NCBI RefSeq assembly: GCF_013155385.1
Contig: NZ_JABJUQ010000007.1
Coordinates: forward strand, 1,904,001 to 1,968,000
From: Bacillus sp. WMMC1349
Lineage (GTDB): Bacteria; Bacillota; Bacilli; Bacillales; Bacillaceae
Length of the DNA stretch: 64,000 bases
Direction of reading: 5' to 3'
The position numbers were made by a program, and so were the translations under genes. The notes under the pieces were generated by a model. It did not search any database, was not told the DNA's origin, and worked only from the letters and a program-made list of their open reading frames with translations. Numbering within the stretch: the first letter of the stretch is position 1; each line of letters opens with the position of its first letter. Below, piece by piece: positions 43,679-53,409 of the stretch.

Positions 43679-44443
43679 ATGATTTCTTCTGAACTGAAAC
43701 TGCCTAAGAGACAACTCAAACCGAGAACGAACGGGATGACCATATTAATTGATAACGGAGTTCCGCTAAATTTGTTTAAAGACACCATTCAAGGTTCAGC
43801 CAATTATATCGATTTTGTTAAATTTGGCTGGGGTACATCTTTAATCACGAAATATTTGGAGGAAAAGATCTCTTGCTTAAAACAAAATGATGTGCGATTC
43901 TTTTTTGGCGGGACATTATTTGAGAAATTTTTAAGTCAGGACAAAATTGAAGACTATTATCGTTATTGTCAATTATACGGCTGTGAGTATGTTGAAATTT
44001 CAAATGGGACGATTTCGTTATCCAATAAAGAAAAAGCAAGTTTTATCACTGATTTTTCAAAAGAGTTTTGCGTGTTCAGCGAGGTAGGAAGCAAAGATAG
44101 TACCATCAGCAATCAACAGGAATCTTCAGAATGGATTGATCATATTATTGAAGATCTTGAAGCTGGTTCTAAAAAAGTGATGACAGAAACGAGAGAAAGC
44201 GGAACGAGCGGTTTATGTAAAAGTGATGGAGAAATGCGTTCTCATTTAATCGAGGAAATCTTGAGATCAGGGATACAGCCAGATGATTTAATTTTTGAAG
44301 CGCCGACAAAAAAAATGCAGACATATTTTATTGAAAAAATAGGTCCGAATGCTAATCTGGCAAACATTCCTTTTCAGGATGCCATCCCTTTAGAAACACT
44401 TAGGCTAGGTCTACGCTCAGATACTTTTTATTTGTTTGAATAG
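43679..44443 (+). CDS. yitD: Phosphosulfolactate synthase
   Basis: A 254-residue ComA-family TIM barrel that adds sulfite to phosphoenolpyruvate. Family blocks include YIDFVKFGWGTSLI, FFFGGTLFEKFL, YVEISNGTISLS, VFSEVGSKDS, KVMTETRESGTSGLC, and DLIFEAPTKKMQTYFIEKIGP. In Bacillus this leads to 3-sulfolactate, a major spore-core solute, with the phosphatase YitC as next step. No yitC is adjacent here. It sits next to cysH, whose reduction pathway supplies sulfite. It converges with yitE across a bidirectional terminator. Confidence 0.92.
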   Translation: MISSELKLPKRQLKPRTNGMTILIDNGVPLNLFKDTIQGSANYIDFVKFGWGTSLITKYLEEKISCLKQNDVRFFFGGTLFEKFLSQDKIEDYYRYCQLYGCEYVEISNGTISLSNKEKASFITDFSKEFCVFSEVGSKDSTISNQQESSEWIDHIIEDLEAGSKKVMTETRESGTSGLCKSDGEMRSHLIEEILRSGIQPDDLIFEAPTKKMQTYFIEKIGPNANLANIPFQDAIPLETLRLGLRSDTFYLFE

Positions 44444-44473
44444 GTCCGTTTTTTCCTCGGACCTTATTTTTTA
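44442..44473. terminator. Bidirectional terminator between yitD and yitE
   Basis: AGGTCCG and CGGACCT pair around TTTTTTCCT and are followed by TATTTTTTATT on the plus strand. It overlaps the yitD stop and the end of yitE. Confidence 0.8.
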
Positions 44474-45075
44474 TTGCGATAACCAAAAACGGGCATAAGT
44501 AAAGGACGCAGACGAATTTGGTATATCACATCGATCATCCTCGTGGAAATCCATTGGCAAATAAGGGCTTGGATCACAATGCCCCAAGCAATCACTGAGG
44601 CGGTTAACAGAAAAATAAAAGCGTTCATCATAAATAAAGCTGTTCCGGGCTTCCCACCCCGATAGATGGAAAGCAGCAATGCTAAAGCGCCGAATCCGCC
44701 GTTTGAAATATTATATTTATACAGGATTCCGATGCCACATCCTAAAAAAAGAGCGCCATAAAATAAGTCCAGCCAAATATTGTTTGTTATGATCACAGGA
44801 AAAAAAGATTCAAACAGCTGCACAGATACCGATGTCATCGTGATTGCTCCCATGGTACCAATAACTGTAATGGGTTCAAGCCATTTAATGGCTGTTAAAA
44901 GTAAGGAAAAATTGACAGCCCAGACAGTTAATCCGTGCGGAATCTGAAACCAAAAGTTTAGTAAAACGGCAATTCCTGCGGCACCCCCTGATGGAATATG
45001 ATTTGGGAATAGAAACAGTGCCATGCCTATTCCTTGTAAGACACTACCCCATATAATTGCTTGGATAACCTTCAT
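44464..45075 (-). CDS. yitE: YitE, YitT/YczE-type membrane protein
   Basis: A ~203-residue membrane protein with five hydrophobic segments. [26 protein letters not shown] and [15 protein letters not shown] are the paired glycine-rich motifs of the YitT (DUF161) family. GGGGAG is 5 nt before the ATG at 45075. Its transport or other role is unknown. Its position next to yitD, yitF and yitG matches the B. subtilis yit order. Confidence 0.85.
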   Translation of the reverse strand: MKVIQAIIWGSVLQGIGMALFLFPNHIPSGGAAGIAVLLNFWFQIPHGLTVWAVNFSLLLTAIKWLEPITVIGTMGAITMTSVSVQLFESFFPVIITNNIWLDLFYGALFLGCGIGILYKYNISNGGFGALALLLSIYRGGKPGTALFMMNAFIFLLTASVIAWGIVIQALICQWISTRMIDVIYQIRLRPLLMPVFGYRNKK

Positions 45076-45168
45076 TTTTCTCCCCATATAGGATGTTCCC
45101 CTCTACATAACTTGTCCTCTGTATACTATATAAAGGGAAGATCTACAATATACCCTCTTTTCTAACAA

Positions 45169-46275
45169 TCATCCATAGTTTGTCCCGTCCCACAAATAGG
45201 CTTGGATCAGATCTGTATCGACCTCTATTTTCTCAGGAACTTGCAGATAACCATCATTCACTTCCATTTTTACAAGTGATGTGAATGGATTGTCCATCAC
45301 ATCCCATTCAAGCGGTTCAATGTTCTCTTGATTCATTTTTGTCCATGGTGTTAAACATGCTTGGCTAAAGGCTGCATATACTCGTGATAGAGCACCATCA
45401 TAACTATGTGGAGAAACACGTCTGCCAAAATGGCGGGCAAGTTTAAGCGTATGACGAAAGTCTTCTATTCCATTTCCATGCATTACATCAGGCTGGATCA
45501 TATCAAGAGCATGTTCACGAAGAAGCGGTAAAAACTGGGTCACACCTTTCATATTTTCTCCGCCGGCAATCGGAACAGAAAGGGTTGAGCGAAGCAAGCG
45601 ATATTCAGTTAAATCGTCAAATGGCATCGGTTCTTCAAACCAAAGTATATTGGACCACCCTGAAAAATAGCGTTCCCATTTGCGTGCAGACGCAAGATCA
45701 TAACTTTGATTGGCATCAATGAAAAGACCGAGCTTTTTCTCAAACATATGTTGAATGGACTGTATGTGCAGAAGATCTTCTGTGAATGATCTGCCTCCTG
45801 TTTTGATCTTGATTTGTGAAAACCCATTTTGGACAGTATTTTCAATGAGTCGAAGGGAACGATTCACCCAATCTTTCTGGTTTGTATAAGATTGAAAAGA
45901 TGCATAGACCGGAATCTGCTCCCTCAGTTTGCCACCCCATAAATCACAGATCGAAAGCCCGGCTTTTTTTGCTGTAATTTCTGTTAAAGCCATACTGACA
46001 GCTGCTGCTGCACGTTGATGCCACTTTTTGATTTGCTCGATCAGTTGGGTGTGGTTAACTGCTTGTTTTCCGATTAAAAAAGGGATGATCCTCTTTTTAA
46101 AACCCGCATCTAAAAGAGGTAGCCAATCCACACATTCCCCCCACCCTGTGATTCCTGATGCAGTTGTCACCTGAATTAAATAGTTCGTTCTATAATGTTT
46201 ATAACCGTTTGCGTCTCCATAAGGTTCTGAAAGTTTGTAGAACAACGGAAATGTGTCAACTTTTTCAATTCGCAT
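45169..46275 (-). CDS. yitF: Enolase-superfamily enzyme, mandelate racemase type (YitF)
   Basis: A ~368-residue enzyme with an N-terminal capping domain and a TIM barrel. The KxK catalytic motif is QIKIKTGG, metal ligands are in LFIDANQSYD, WFEEPMPFDD and AGGENM, and the opposing base is His in VSPHSYDGAL. The family racemises or dehydrates acid sugars and 2-hydroxy acids; the substrate is unknown. GGAGGG is 8 nt before the ATG at 46275. It follows yitG by 17 bp, probably as an import and catabolism pair. Confidence 0.88.
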   Translation of the reverse strand: MRIEKVDTFPLFYKLSEPYGDANGYKHYRTNYLIQVTTASGITGWGECVDWLPLLDAGFKKRIIPFLIGKQAVNHTQLIEQIKKWHQRAAAAVSMALTEITAKKAGLSICDLWGGKLREQIPVYASFQSYTNQKDWVNRSLRLIENTVQNGFSQIKIKTGGRSFTEDLLHIQSIQHMFEKKLGLFIDANQSYDLASARKWERYFSGWSNILWFEEPMPFDDLTEYRLLRSTLSVPIAGGENMKGVTQFLPLLREHALDMIQPDVMHGNGIEDFRHTLKLARHFGRRVSPHSYDGALSRVYAAFSQACLTPWTKMNQENIEPLEWDVMDNPFTSLVKMEVNDGYLQVPEKIEVDTDLIQAYLWDGTNYG

Positions 46276-46292
46276 GTCGTTTTCCCTCCGCA

Positions 46293-47546
46293 TTACCTAG
46301 CATTAGCAGGCTGGAGTTTTTTTGGATCTTTTCGTCCTTTTTTGGTGGTGTCTTCTTTTTTGACTTGGATCATGGTGAGAACTAAGAGTCCAACGACAAA
46401 ACTAAGTCCACTAACTGTTAGAAACATTCCGAGTTTTGACCATTCCATCAACCGACCGAAAATCGGGGGACCGATGGCGACACCTAAAAACCTAACTGAC
46501 CCGTAAAGTGATGTCACAAATCCCCGCCTCTCTTTACCGACAGCACCTGTAATAAAACTGTTGACACATGGCAGAACAAAACCTGTTCCGATACTGCTGA
46601 TGACAAGGATCGAGATAAACGGAATTAAAGCAGAAAAAAATGATAGTGTTCCATAAGAAACGGTAATAAGGCCGAGACCGATAATGATCATTTTTTTCAT
46701 CAATCGCTGATTTTGTCCAATTTTACTTCCGGTTATATATGAAGTCGTACACATGACAAGCAGTGGAATAGCCAAAATAAGTCCTTTTTTTACACCATCT
46801 GTCTGATATGTTTTTTCTAATACATCAGATAGGTAAAACATAATACCAAATAATGTGAATAAGCAAACAGCTCCTGCCAAATACGCTGTAAAAAGCCATC
46901 TTCCTTCATGTTTAAATACGCTAACTAAACCTTTCACATATTTCCCAAAAGGCGGAGGATCTTTCTGTTTAGCATTTTCTTTTATAAAGATCCAAGTTAG
47001 AACGATCGGAGCAATACAAAAGGCTGGAAAAGCAAAAAATACCCAGTACCAAGCGATCAGTGCAATTAAAGCGCCTAAAATAGGTGATAAAACTTTTCCG
47101 AAACCATTAGAAGCTTCGACAAGTCCAAGCACCCTACTTTCGTCAGAACCTTTAAATAAATCACCGGTCAGAGCCATTGCCAACGGTGCTGTTCCTGCGG
47201 CTCCCAGTCCCTGTAGCCCTCTGCCAAGAAGGACCCAGAAAAAAGCATTTGAAAAGATTGTTGATGCAAATCCTGCCAGGATTCCCCCTGCACCATAAAG
47301 AAATAGACAGGGAATAATAATCACTTTACGTGAAAAGCGGTCTGCTAAATAGCCAAGCATTGGAATAAAAACAGCAGCGGTAACTGAAAACACGGTAATC
47401 ACAAGACTTACTTGAAATTGTGAAAGATGCAGTTCTGACTTGATTTTAGGCAAAATCGGAATTAACATCGAGTTCCCCAATGTCATGATTAACGGGATCG
47501 AACCAATCGCAACTACGGTCAGCCCGGAGGTTTGTTTTTCTTCCAT
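46293..47546 (-). CDS. yitG: MFS transporter YitG
   Basis: A 417-residue 12-TM major facilitator. The inter-helix 2-3 motif is [15 protein letters not shown], the helix-4 [18 protein letters not shown] block fits drug:H+ antiporters (DHA1), and MLGYLADR and [20 protein letters not shown] mark the two halves. It ends 17 bp before yitF. By family it could export toxic compounds; by context it could import the acid used by YitF. Confidence 0.88.
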   Translation of the reverse strand: MEEKQTSGLTVVAIGSIPLIMTLGNSMLIPILPKIKSELHLSQFQVSLVITVFSVTAAVFIPMLGYLADRFSRKVIIIPCLFLYGAGGILAGFASTIFSNAFFWVLLGRGLQGLGAAGTAPLAMALTGDLFKGSDESRVLGLVEASNGFGKVLSPILGALIALIAWYWVFFAFPAFCIAPIVLTWIFIKENAKQKDPPPFGKYVKGLVSVFKHEGRWLFTAYLAGAVCLFTLFGIMFYLSDVLEKTYQTDGVKKGLILAIPLLVMCTTSYITGSKIGQNQRLMKKMIIIGLGLITVSYGTLSFFSALIPFISILVISSIGTGFVLPCVNSFITGAVGKERRGFVTSLYGSVRFLGVAIGPPIFGRLMEWSKLGMFLTVSGLSFVVGLLVLTMIQVKKEDTTKKGRKDPKKLQPANAR

Positions 47547-47624
47547 AAGCTTGAAACTTCCTTCCTTTGTCCAAAGTAAACTTGAATGTCTTGATTAGAA
47601 TTTCCGCATCAAATGGTTGTTATT

Positions 47625-48632
47625 CTACGATAAATTCTTGTTCCTAGGTTTTTCTTGATGATGTCGCCTTAGCGGTTTTGAGTATAAATCGATATCAATT
47701 GCATACTTCGGGCGACTTTTTACTTCTGTGAAAATAGTGCCGATATACTCACCAATGATTCCGATTCCAATCAATTGCAGTCCTCCTAAAAACCAGATGG
47801 ATATGATCAGTGATGCCCAGCCAGCATTTGTTGTACCAAAGATCTTTTGTATGAGCGCATATACACCTGCAATCCCGCTGAACAGAAATAAGAAAATACC
47901 AACAAAGGTAAAAAAACGGATCGGTGCAACACTGAAAGAAGTTAATCCGTGAAATGCGAACGAGAGCATTTTTTTCAACGGATATTTTGTTTCTCCAGCT
48001 TGCCGTTCCTTTCGATCATAAAATACTTTGGTTGAGCGAAAACCAATTAACGGTATAATACCGCGGAGAAAGAGATTTGATTCATTAAAACGGCTCAGTT
48101 CTTTAAGTGCTCGTTTGTTCATCAGACGAAAATCGGCATGGTTATGAATGAGAGGAATACCGAGTCTATTCATCAACCGATAAAAACAAACGGCTGACGT
48201 ACGCTTAAAAAATGTATCTGTTTGTCGGCTGCGGCGAACACCATATACGATTTCATAGCCTTCTCGGTATTTTTCAATAAACTGGCGAATAACAGAAATA
48301 TCATCTTGAAGATCAGCGTCAATTGAAATCACGCAATCTGATTTTTGCTTCGCTATGTCAAGTCCAGCCAAAAGTGCTTTTTGATGTCCTGAATTGCGTG
48401 CTAATTTAATCCCTTTAACAAATTGATTTTTTGTACTTTCCATCACAATTAATGACCATGTCCGGTCTGTTGAACCATCATCAACAAATAACAGTTTACT
48501 GCCTGCTGAAATCAGTTTTTCTTCTGTTAAATCGTTTAAAACAGCCGTCAACTGACTCGCTGTCTCTAAAAAAACGTCCTCTTCGTTGTAACATGGGATC
48601 ACAATTGTTAATAAAGGTTGTGCTGGATTCAA
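47625..48632 (-). CDS. ykoT: Membrane-anchored family 2 glycosyltransferase (YkoT)
   Basis: A 335-residue GT-A transferase of the CsbB/YkcC/YkoT type. VIPCYNEEDV opens the nucleotide-sugar fold, the metal motif is SIDADLQDD, and QAGETKYPLKKML precedes two C-terminal membrane helices (about 235-258 and 270-292). These enzymes load undecaprenyl phosphate with a sugar for glycosylation of wall or lipoteichoic acid on the outer surface. Translation starts at TTG (48632) behind GGAGG. It lies 27 bp after ykoS, its usual partner. Confidence 0.9.
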   Translation of the reverse strand: MNPAQPLLTIVIPCYNEEDVFLETASQLTAVLNDLTEEKLISAGSKLLFVDDGSTDRTWSLIVMESTKNQFVKGIKLARNSGHQKALLAGLDIAKQKSDCVISIDADLQDDISVIRQFIEKYREGYEIVYGVRRSRQTDTFFKRTSAVCFYRLMNRLGIPLIHNHADFRLMNKRALKELSRFNESNLFLRGIIPLIGFRSTKVFYDRKERQAGETKYPLKKMLSFAFHGLTSFSVAPIRFFTFVGIFLFLFSGIAGVYALIQKIFGTTNAGWASLIISIWFLGGLQLIGIGIIGEYIGTIFTEVKSRPKYAIDIDLYSKPLRRHHQEKPRNKNLS

Positions 48633-48659
48633 ATGTGCCTCCTCCTTTTGATCTAGAAG

Positions 48660-50357
48660 TCATTTTGCTTCATATAAATAGATGTTCCAGGCTGATGCAG
48701 GATGGGTAAAGCGCTTTAAAAATGTCAATCTGTTTTGTTTTGCATTTATGATAGGAACGGAAGAAAAAATATAACGCCCTCCCATTTGCTTAAATACCCC
48801 TGTATTTAACTCAAGGTTAGTAATTTTTTTCTTGGAATTTTTCTTGAATGCATAATGTTTCCCAAGTTCATTGACAAAAACATAGCAACGGCTCCCCCAT
48901 TCATCAAAATAGCGTTTTAAAGTTGGGCTTTTCTCCAGTTCTTTGGCGATTATTTTTCGAAATTGGTATTTGTATTTCAGCGGATAAATATTGGCGTAGG
49001 TATCAAGTGTATAAAAGCCGTTGTACTGGGCGATCGCAGGATGAAGACCAATACTTACCACCCTGTATGACTGTTCAGGTCGTCCGATAAATGTCTTAAT
49101 CTGTTGAAATTGTTTAGTTGCATAAAACTCTCGAAATGTAGGTGAATGATAATGAGCACCATAGGTTAGTTCTTCATGAAATGGGATGAGAACCATAATC
49201 TGAGCAATAACTACGACATAAACAAATCGTTTCCACTGCTTCGTCATCTTCCATAAAATATAACATGCCACTGCAAAGCTGACATAAATGACAAGCGGTC
49301 GTAAAAAATGAAACCGTGCAAAGTTAAATGCTGTTAAGAAACTGAATGTTTCTTTTGGTAATGCCCATAGTTTGTTAAACCACAACGCATACCAGAAAGA
49401 AAGTGCATAATTAATGAAAACTAATAATATAAACATTTTTTCTTCTCGTCGTTTTGGTCTGCCTCTTAAGATCATGATGATAAAAGTCAGTAAAATGACT
49501 GGGAGAATCACTGCGGTATGAACCGTCATCACATGATTATGACCAAAGACAAAATTTTTAACAGACAAGCGCAAAGAATGCCAAATATCATGTCTTGATG
49601 ACACAAATTCAACACGGTGCATGGTTTCCTCAGCAGCAAAGAGTGAATAAACAAGCCGATATTCTATCGCAAGGAAAATCCCTGTCATCAATGCGATACT
49701 TCCCAGAAAAGGAAGATTAACATCGCGTTTAGTGATAACATCATAAAGCCAGAGCAATGATACAGCGACAAGAAAAAAGAAAAATCCGAGAACAATACTG
49801 GCGTAAAACGGCAAAAGAGCAAGAGTAAGCCACTCTTTCCAAGAATAGTCCCGCATTCGAATATTTAAAAAAGCCCATAATGCGAGAGGATGCCCCATCG
49901 TACTCAGCATTCCTGACGGCCAAAAAGGGGTCAAAGCGAAAGCAAGCGAAACACCAATTCTAATCAAGTACGCTTTTTCATCACGAATAACATGCCGCTT
50001 CAGAAGCAAATACATTCCGATAAAAGCAAAAATACGTGTAATGGATTGGCTGATTGCATAAGCAGTCATTGAAGGAAATAAAGCATGCAGCCAGACAATC
50101 CCACTCCATTCTGTACCGAAAGCATCACGAGGAAGTCCATTCATGATCTGGGGAATGACCGCTTTAACACCTCCATGTAATTGACCGCTCTCTGCCAGTA
50201 CCTTATACCAAGCGATATTTGAGTCCAAATTATCATGAACCCGGAGATGAGCATCTTCATTTAATATGTAAACTGGCAACATGTAGATGATAATGACACT
50301 GAAAGCAATAAAAAACCAAACGTTCTCCCGGCTGATCTTATGAACCGATAGCGGCAT
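48660..50357 (-). CDS. ykoS: Large multi-TM protein YkoS (DUF6044, GT-C-like)
   Basis: A 565-residue membrane protein with about 11-13 hydrophobic helices over residues 10-400, followed by a ~160-residue extracytoplasmic domain (SYRVVSIGLHPAIAQYNGFY onward). The loop EDAHLRVHDNLDSNIAWYK near residue 35 has the acidic residues expected of GT-C transferases. In the YkoST, CsbB-YfhO and YkcBC pairs, the large protein is thought to use the lipid-linked sugar made by the small transferase. GGAGGTG is 8 nt before the ATG. Confidence 0.88.
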   Translation of the reverse strand: MPLSVHKISRENVWFFIAFSVIIIYMLPVYILNEDAHLRVHDNLDSNIAWYKVLAESGQLHGGVKAVIPQIMNGLPRDAFGTEWSGIVWLHALFPSMTAYAISQSITRIFAFIGMYLLLKRHVIRDEKAYLIRIGVSLAFALTPFWPSGMLSTMGHPLALWAFLNIRMRDYSWKEWLTLALLPFYASIVLGFFFFLVAVSLLWLYDVITKRDVNLPFLGSIALMTGIFLAIEYRLVYSLFAAEETMHRVEFVSSRHDIWHSLRLSVKNFVFGHNHVMTVHTAVILPVILLTFIIMILRGRPKRREEKMFILLVFINYALSFWYALWFNKLWALPKETFSFLTAFNFARFHFLRPLVIYVSFAVACYILWKMTKQWKRFVYVVVIAQIMVLIPFHEELTYGAHYHSPTFREFYATKQFQQIKTFIGRPEQSYRVVSIGLHPAIAQYNGFYTLDTYANIYPLKYKYQFRKIIAKELEKSPTLKRYFDEWGSRCYVFVNELGKHYAFKKNSKKKITNLELNTGVFKQMGGRYIFSSVPIINAKQNRLTFLKRFTHPASAWNIYLYEAK

Positions 50358-50510
50358 AAAAACAACACCTCCATCATTATCTATTCTGTGTGCGGGAAGA
50401 AATTGTTGGAATCATTTTAAAGATAGTATTGCTAGAGTCGTTTTGAAAAATGCATCAAAATAAAAAAAGGCATTACAGCCTTGAAATCATTTTTTAATAG
50501 CTCCTGAAGT

Positions 50511-50552
50511 GAAAAAAAAGTGCTGGTCCACTGCCGATCAGCACTTTTTTCT
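50511..50552. terminator. Bidirectional terminator after the 50.6-kb membrane gene
   Basis: AGTGCTGGTC and GATCAGCACT pair (one G-T) with a poly-A tract on one side and TTTTTT on the other, so it works on both strands. Confidence 0.85.
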
Positions 50553-50574
50553 GTGTGAGATACAAAGATGCTTA

Positions 50575-50988
50575 TCATTTCTTAATAATGATAGGCGCAA
50601 TGACCATCGTAATGAAAAGCGTAGCAAAAGAATAGTATAAAACATATTCTGATGGGACTGTACTTTGACCCTTTAACATTAAATATCCGGTAACCCCTGA
50701 AAGAATAAGATGAGAAAGTAAGAACATGAATCCCGTAAATTTAGAGTGCATTTGTTCAATTCTTTCGTCTATCAGTGGCTCTTCTTGTTTTGAACTAGGC
50801 TTTTTGAAGTATCTGTAATATAACAAGACAAGAATCGAATAAGCTGCAAAGACAGCAAAATAGAGGATGAGGTGATTGATAAAGCTACTCGTGTTCCAAA
50901 CCAGTCCGTTTATCTGTAAGTAACCAAAAAATTGACAGCCTAAAAATACTGCTGCAAACGCAGTAATTAATTCAAGTTCTTTTTTCAC
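50575..50988 (-). CDS. Small four-TM membrane protein linked to an HTH regulator
   Basis: A 137-residue protein with four hydrophobic segments (about 6-22, 34-55, 85-102, 113-130) and a charged cytoplasmic loop (KKPSSKQEEPLIDERIEQ). The start is GTG at 50988, 7 nt after GGAGGGG. It overlaps the end of an XRE-type HTH frame, the layout of HTH plus membrane-partner pairs that sense envelope conditions. I do not recognise its function. Its HTH partner appears truncated, so the unit may be decaying. Confidence 0.7.
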   Translation of the reverse strand: MKKELELITAFAAVFLGCQFFGYLQINGLVWNTSSFINHLILYFAVFAAYSILVLLYYRYFKKPSSKQEEPLIDERIEQMHSKFTGFMFLLSHLILSGVTGYLMLKGQSTVPSEYVLYYSFATLFITMVIAPIIIKK

Positions 50989-51120
50989 GGTGATCCCCCT
51001 CCGTTTCAACTAATTTGAAAAGGTCTTCTACTTTACAATCAAAAAATTTGCATAAACGTAAAGCTAATTCTAAACTTGGATTAAATTTTTGTTTTTCTAT
51101 GGCGATTAATGACTGGCGTG
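50972..51120 (-). pseudogene. XRE-family HTH regulator, N-terminal half missing
   Basis: The frame reads SRQSLIAIEKQKFNPSLELA then LRLCKFFDCKVEDLFKLVE: the recognition helix and C-terminal half of a Cro/CI-type domain, ending with its own stop (50972-50974). The first ~30 residues, with the start codon and helices 1-2, are not encoded upstream. It overlaps the GTG start of the membrane gene. Confidence 0.75.
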
Positions 51121-51283
51121 ATGGTCTATGGTGATGAATCAGCTTTTAATTCATGACCAATTAAGCAACGTGTGTTGAAGTATTTAGAATAACTTACACA
51201 CATTTTTTGAAACCCCTGTTTTTTGTGTGTGATAAAATCGTGAACAAGCAGTGCAATTTAGGTGTTATTGAGGATGAAGATGA

Positions 51284-51729
51284 TTGTTTAGTAATTTTGA
51301 TGAGTTTAGAGATCTATTATTGGCTAAAAGAGATGCGGGTAGAGTAACAGTTTCATTAAGAAATCGTACCGAAACAAATGTAGTGAAAGAAGTTAATAAC
51401 TTTGTAACTGAGCATAACTTTAAAAGCATTGATAGTTGGGACGAAATCAATGAGAGTTTTGCTAATGAAATCATTGTTCATGTTATATCTGTTGACATGG
51501 CATATGACTTTGATTTAGAAACAAAACCAATAGCAAGAGAACTTTCAGTGTACTTTTTAGATTTGTTTTCGAGCGATAAACATTTTTTACCAATTGTGAA
51601 TTCTCAGATGGTTCTGACATCTTCGTAATTAGCAGTTGGACACCTATATCAGATGCTACATTTGATGCTGGCGTTGTAATTGTTGATAAAGAGAGCATAG
51701 GGCTTCTGTGGGCTGAGGATGAAGATTAA
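51284..51729 (+). pseudogene. Acidic protein of unknown family, frameshifted
   Basis: Begins at TTG (51284) behind GAGGATG with MFSNFDEFRDLLLAKRDAGR and runs to ...LPIVNSQ. Around 51600-51608 the reading must shift to continue as DGSDIFVISSWTPISD and finish in LLWAEDED. Joined, it would be a ~148-residue acidic soluble protein, resembling in size and charge the immunity proteins of polymorphic toxin systems, but I cannot place it in a family. A real frameshift or a sequencing error would look the same. Confidence 0.55.
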
Positions 51730-52127
51730 TACTTACAGTCTCCCCTTTGGGCATTGCAGCATAAAGAACAAAAGTGGGTTTAATCGAACAGATTCATACT
51801 AACTTCTAACTGCTTGGGATATCTGTCTAAACTCAGAAAGTTTCTTTTTAGAAGCATCAACTCTGGTGGATAGGTCTTCACCAGAGTTGTAAATAGTATA
51901 GATAAAAGGAGTAAAAAAAGAAATGAACACAAAAAGAATATAATATGTTTAATCCATAGCTTTCATTCTCTTAATTAACAAAATAAAATCAATAGTAGTG
52001 TAACTTCAGAGATAACTGATATTTAAAAAGAGAAATATAAGAAGGGCGTCAAAATGTATAGACCTTTCTTATCAGCCAGGTACTGTTCTCAAAAATTTGA
52101 TCCCAATAAAAACTTAGATTTTATTAT
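51730..52127. other. Intergenic stretch with one strong hairpin
   Basis: CAACTCTGGTG (51858-51868) and CACCAGAGTTG (51879-51889) are perfect 11-bp inverted repeats with a 10-nt loop. It falls inside a small minus-strand frame ending ...LSEFRQISQAVRS that lacks a start. No other feature is supported. Confidence 0.45.
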
Positions 52128-52423
52128 TCACATCAAGTATTGAAAATTTTTTATTATCAAGGTATCGTAGCCATAAAAAAATGAAACAAATAGAAGCATT
52201 GATATGGATGCAAGTAAAAGCAGATTCATTTGAGGTAGATTAAAAAATGTCATACAATAGTTTCCAAACGGCATAGTTATTAGACCTAAAGACATTGTCA
52301 GAGATAAGATCGAGCCTGAGTATTTTTTATCAAAACTTTTTGGAACTACACTGAAAGAATTAGGTGAAAAATGACGATCTAAATTTTGATCAAAGTAGAT
52401 ACACGTGCATAACCAATAATCAT
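52128..52423 (-). pseudogene. Serine resolvase N-terminus fused to a membrane-protein fragment
   Basis: Behind a perfect AGGAGG, 6 nt away, translation starts MIIGYARVST, the catalytic N-terminus of Tn3/Hin-type serine recombinases with the nucleophilic Ser in RVST. One base is missing next; in the adjacent frame FDQNLDR continues the resolvase sequence. Homology then stops and the frame goes on into an unrelated hydrophobic fragment with two membrane segments (LTMSLGLITMPFG and NLLLLASISMLLFVSFF), ending at 52128. This is a scar of a transposon resolvase joined to other DNA. Confidence 0.75.
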
Positions 52424-52630
52424 TTGTTTCCTCCTGTACAATCATATAAATTATTGTACCAAAGATTCATTTATTGTAAGGTATTTGGGAATGTTTTTTG
52501 ATAACTATTTTTGGTAATGGTATCTTTGATGAATTTGTTTATTAAAAACATATGGGATTAAGGTTCATTAGTAATTGTACCGCCAGTATTTTTGAAAAAA
52601 ACACGTTAAGAAATATTTTCAATAAAAAAG

Positions 52631-53314
52631 CTAATTTTGTGTTATATCTATAGAAAATATTTGTTCCAATTCTTTTTTACCATTAGGAGTGACTTTGATT
52701 GCTCGTGATCTTGATACTCTTTGAATCCAATTTAATTGTAATAATTTTTCTAAAAGCGCATTTCCTAAACTGCCAGCAAGATGATGTTCTCTTTCTGTCC
52801 AATCTAAGCAAGCCTTCGCAAATATCCTTTTCTTTTGTTTGATTTCATTGACATTAATACCAAATTTGGTAAAAAATGATTGACCAGTCTTTGTTATATG
52901 AAAATGCATCTCATTTTTGATTAAGTATCCTTTATCTAGTAAGGAATTTGTAATAGCAACACCTAACTTTCCAGCTAAATGATCATAGCAGGTACGAGCA
53001 CACCCAAACTCACTTGATTGAGAAGGTTGACGAAAGGGCATGATTTTTTCTTGAGGAGTAATTACAAGAAGTGATTCGAGAATTTGTGATATTTCGGAAT
53101 TAGAAAGTCTATAATAACTATGCTTTCCATGTTTTTCTATAGAAAGAATTCCTTCCTCTTTCATTTTTGATAAATGATAGGTAGCTGTTTTGGGTTTTAT
53201 TTTGGCAACATGAGCCAGTTCGCTAGTAGGATAGGCTTTACCGTCTAACAAATAGGTTAATATTTGTGCTCTTGATTTAGAACGAATGAATAAAGCCACT
53301 TCAGAAACATTCAT
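52631..53314 (-). CDS. ArsR-family winged-helix regulator, two-domain type
   Basis: A 227-residue regulator. Residues ~5-75 are an ArsR/SmtB-like winged HTH (RAQILTYLLDGKAYPTSELA; KPKTATYHLSKMKEEGIL). The C-terminal part has two related ~60-residue winged-helix-like units (HLAGKLGVAITNSLLDKGYL and HLAGSLGNALLEKLLQLNWI), each starting with a DH/EHHLAG motif. Cysteines at FGCARTCYDH could bind a thiol-reactive ligand. The closest family I recall is B. subtilis YdfF. The decayed plus-strand gene next to it was probably its original target. Confidence 0.82.
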   Translation of the reverse strand: MNVSEVALFIRSKSRAQILTYLLDGKAYPTSELAHVAKIKPKTATYHLSKMKEEGILSIEKHGKHSYYRLSNSEISQILESLLVITPQEKIMPFRQPSQSSEFGCARTCYDHLAGKLGVAITNSLLDKGYLIKNEMHFHITKTGQSFFTKFGINVNEIKQKKRIFAKACLDWTEREHHLAGSLGNALLEKLLQLNWIQRVSRSRAIKVTPNGKKELEQIFSIDITQN

Positions 53315-53409
53315 TTTTTACCCTCCTAAAAAATATTCATATTCCTATGATAATCGAATTTTCAAAATGGTAAAATTGTTACAAGACAGTATTTTGGGGA
53401 GAAGATAAA

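Noticed and set aside
51800-51965. Minus-strand frame encoding a single-TM peptide
   Set aside because: The only ATG reads into a stop after two codons and the frame has no other start with a ribosome binding site.
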